This document shows, one piece after another, positions 63,734 to 64,000 of a stretch of DNA of 64,000 bases. The DNA is from Cornus controversa (Eukaryota > Streptophyta > Magnoliopsida > Cornales > Cornaceae), in contig CM048848.1 of the NCBI GenBank assembly GCA_026545225.1, positions 22,298,806 through 22,362,805 on the forward strand, written 5' to 3'. Under the pieces are notes generated by a model that was not told the DNA's origin, made no database searches, and saw only the letters and a program-made list of their open reading frames with translations. The translations under genes were made by a program, and so were the position numbers. The stretch's first letter is position 1. Every line of letters starts with the position of its first letter.

Positions 63734-64000
63734 TGTTGGTCTTACAATTAATACGTGTGCCTTTTTCAATTTGTTCCAAGTATGTCTAGTTTTTTTTTGC
63801 CATCAGTATGTCCAGGTTTAGCAATTTAATCCTAATTTCAATTTTAACAATGAATAATAAATTTTTCAATCTATCCTAGGTGTTCAAGAAATGAAAAAAA
63901 AAATTATGATTCGTTGGATTAACTAAATGTGAGGTTTGTAATTAATTGCACACAAATTAGTTTTTTTTTTTTGGTTAATGTGAAATTAATATATAGGAAT
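63549..64000. other. Terminal stretch with (TA)n microsatellite
   Basis: No gene is supported. An (AT)n run is at about 63698-63727. The remainder is A/T-rich. Confidence 0.5.

Overview
The window is nuclear DNA from a flowering plant, probably a woody eudicot. The evidence is AT-rich sequence, nested plant LTR retrotransposons (Athila-, Tat- and SIRE-like), CACTA-type, SINE, TRIM and MITE elements, broken plant genes (LRR receptor kinases, RopGEF, F-box) and a nuclear copy of the chloroplast trnL-UAA region. I see no gene that is clearly intact and functional. Species cannot be fixed from sequence alone.

Layout. 1-2571: old LTR-like DNA and a decayed Tat-type gag. 2572-14176: a young Athila-like element (LTR, gag-PR-RT-RNase H, third ORF, LTR), directly followed by a second primer-binding site and a truncated second gag, so two elements are fused in tandem. 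14177-14400: a terminus with hairpin subterminal repeats (CACTA-like), then anonymous DNA. 17640-24304: a complete SIRE-like Copia deletion derivative on the minus strand with a perfect 5-bp target duplication. 25485-26053: a Tat-type RT/RNase H remnant, cut by a TRIM element (26054-26628) and followed by ~160-bp tandem repeats. 27525-39938: an older Athila-like element on the minus strand, split by a 6-kb CACTA-like transposon (29228-35223) that carries pieces of three host genes. 39939-42478: the 3' end of a SIRE-like element abutting an inverted LTR piece. 42600-46600: a tandemly duplicated locus with a small secreted-peptide candidate. 46867-50129: a MITE and a minus-strand Gypsy LTR. 50516-50646: a SINE with a target duplication. 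51308-57579: duplicated LTR blocks of a tRNA-Met-primed family. 57660-59450: an LRR-receptor-kinase pseudogene with an LTR sitting on its kinase domain. 61183-61560: plastid DNA. 61715-63548: an element with long terminal inverted repeats.

How the parts work together. Replication here depends on proteins supplied from elsewhere. I find no recognisable integrase or transposase anywhere in the window. The best-preserved Athila-like element has an in-frame join from RNase H to what looks like the integrase tail, and the Copia element has lost all of pol. Elements are nested in a readable order: the minus-strand Athila copy is older than the CACTA inside it, and the plus-strand Athila LTR pair (about 16 substitutions over 1.5 kb by hand count) is younger than the Copia pair (about 35 over 1.19 kb).

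The most unusual signal crosses element families. Several unrelated LTR elements each carry a cluster of short palindromes, and each family has its own word: GATCGATC/GGTCGACC in Athila, GGACCGGTCC in the Copia LTR, TCTCGATTGATCGAGA in the Gypsy LTR near 49.9 kb, and TTACGATGCATCGTAA in the blocks near 51.9 and 55.6 kb. I know no standard retroelement function that explains this, and it is the best candidate for something undescribed.
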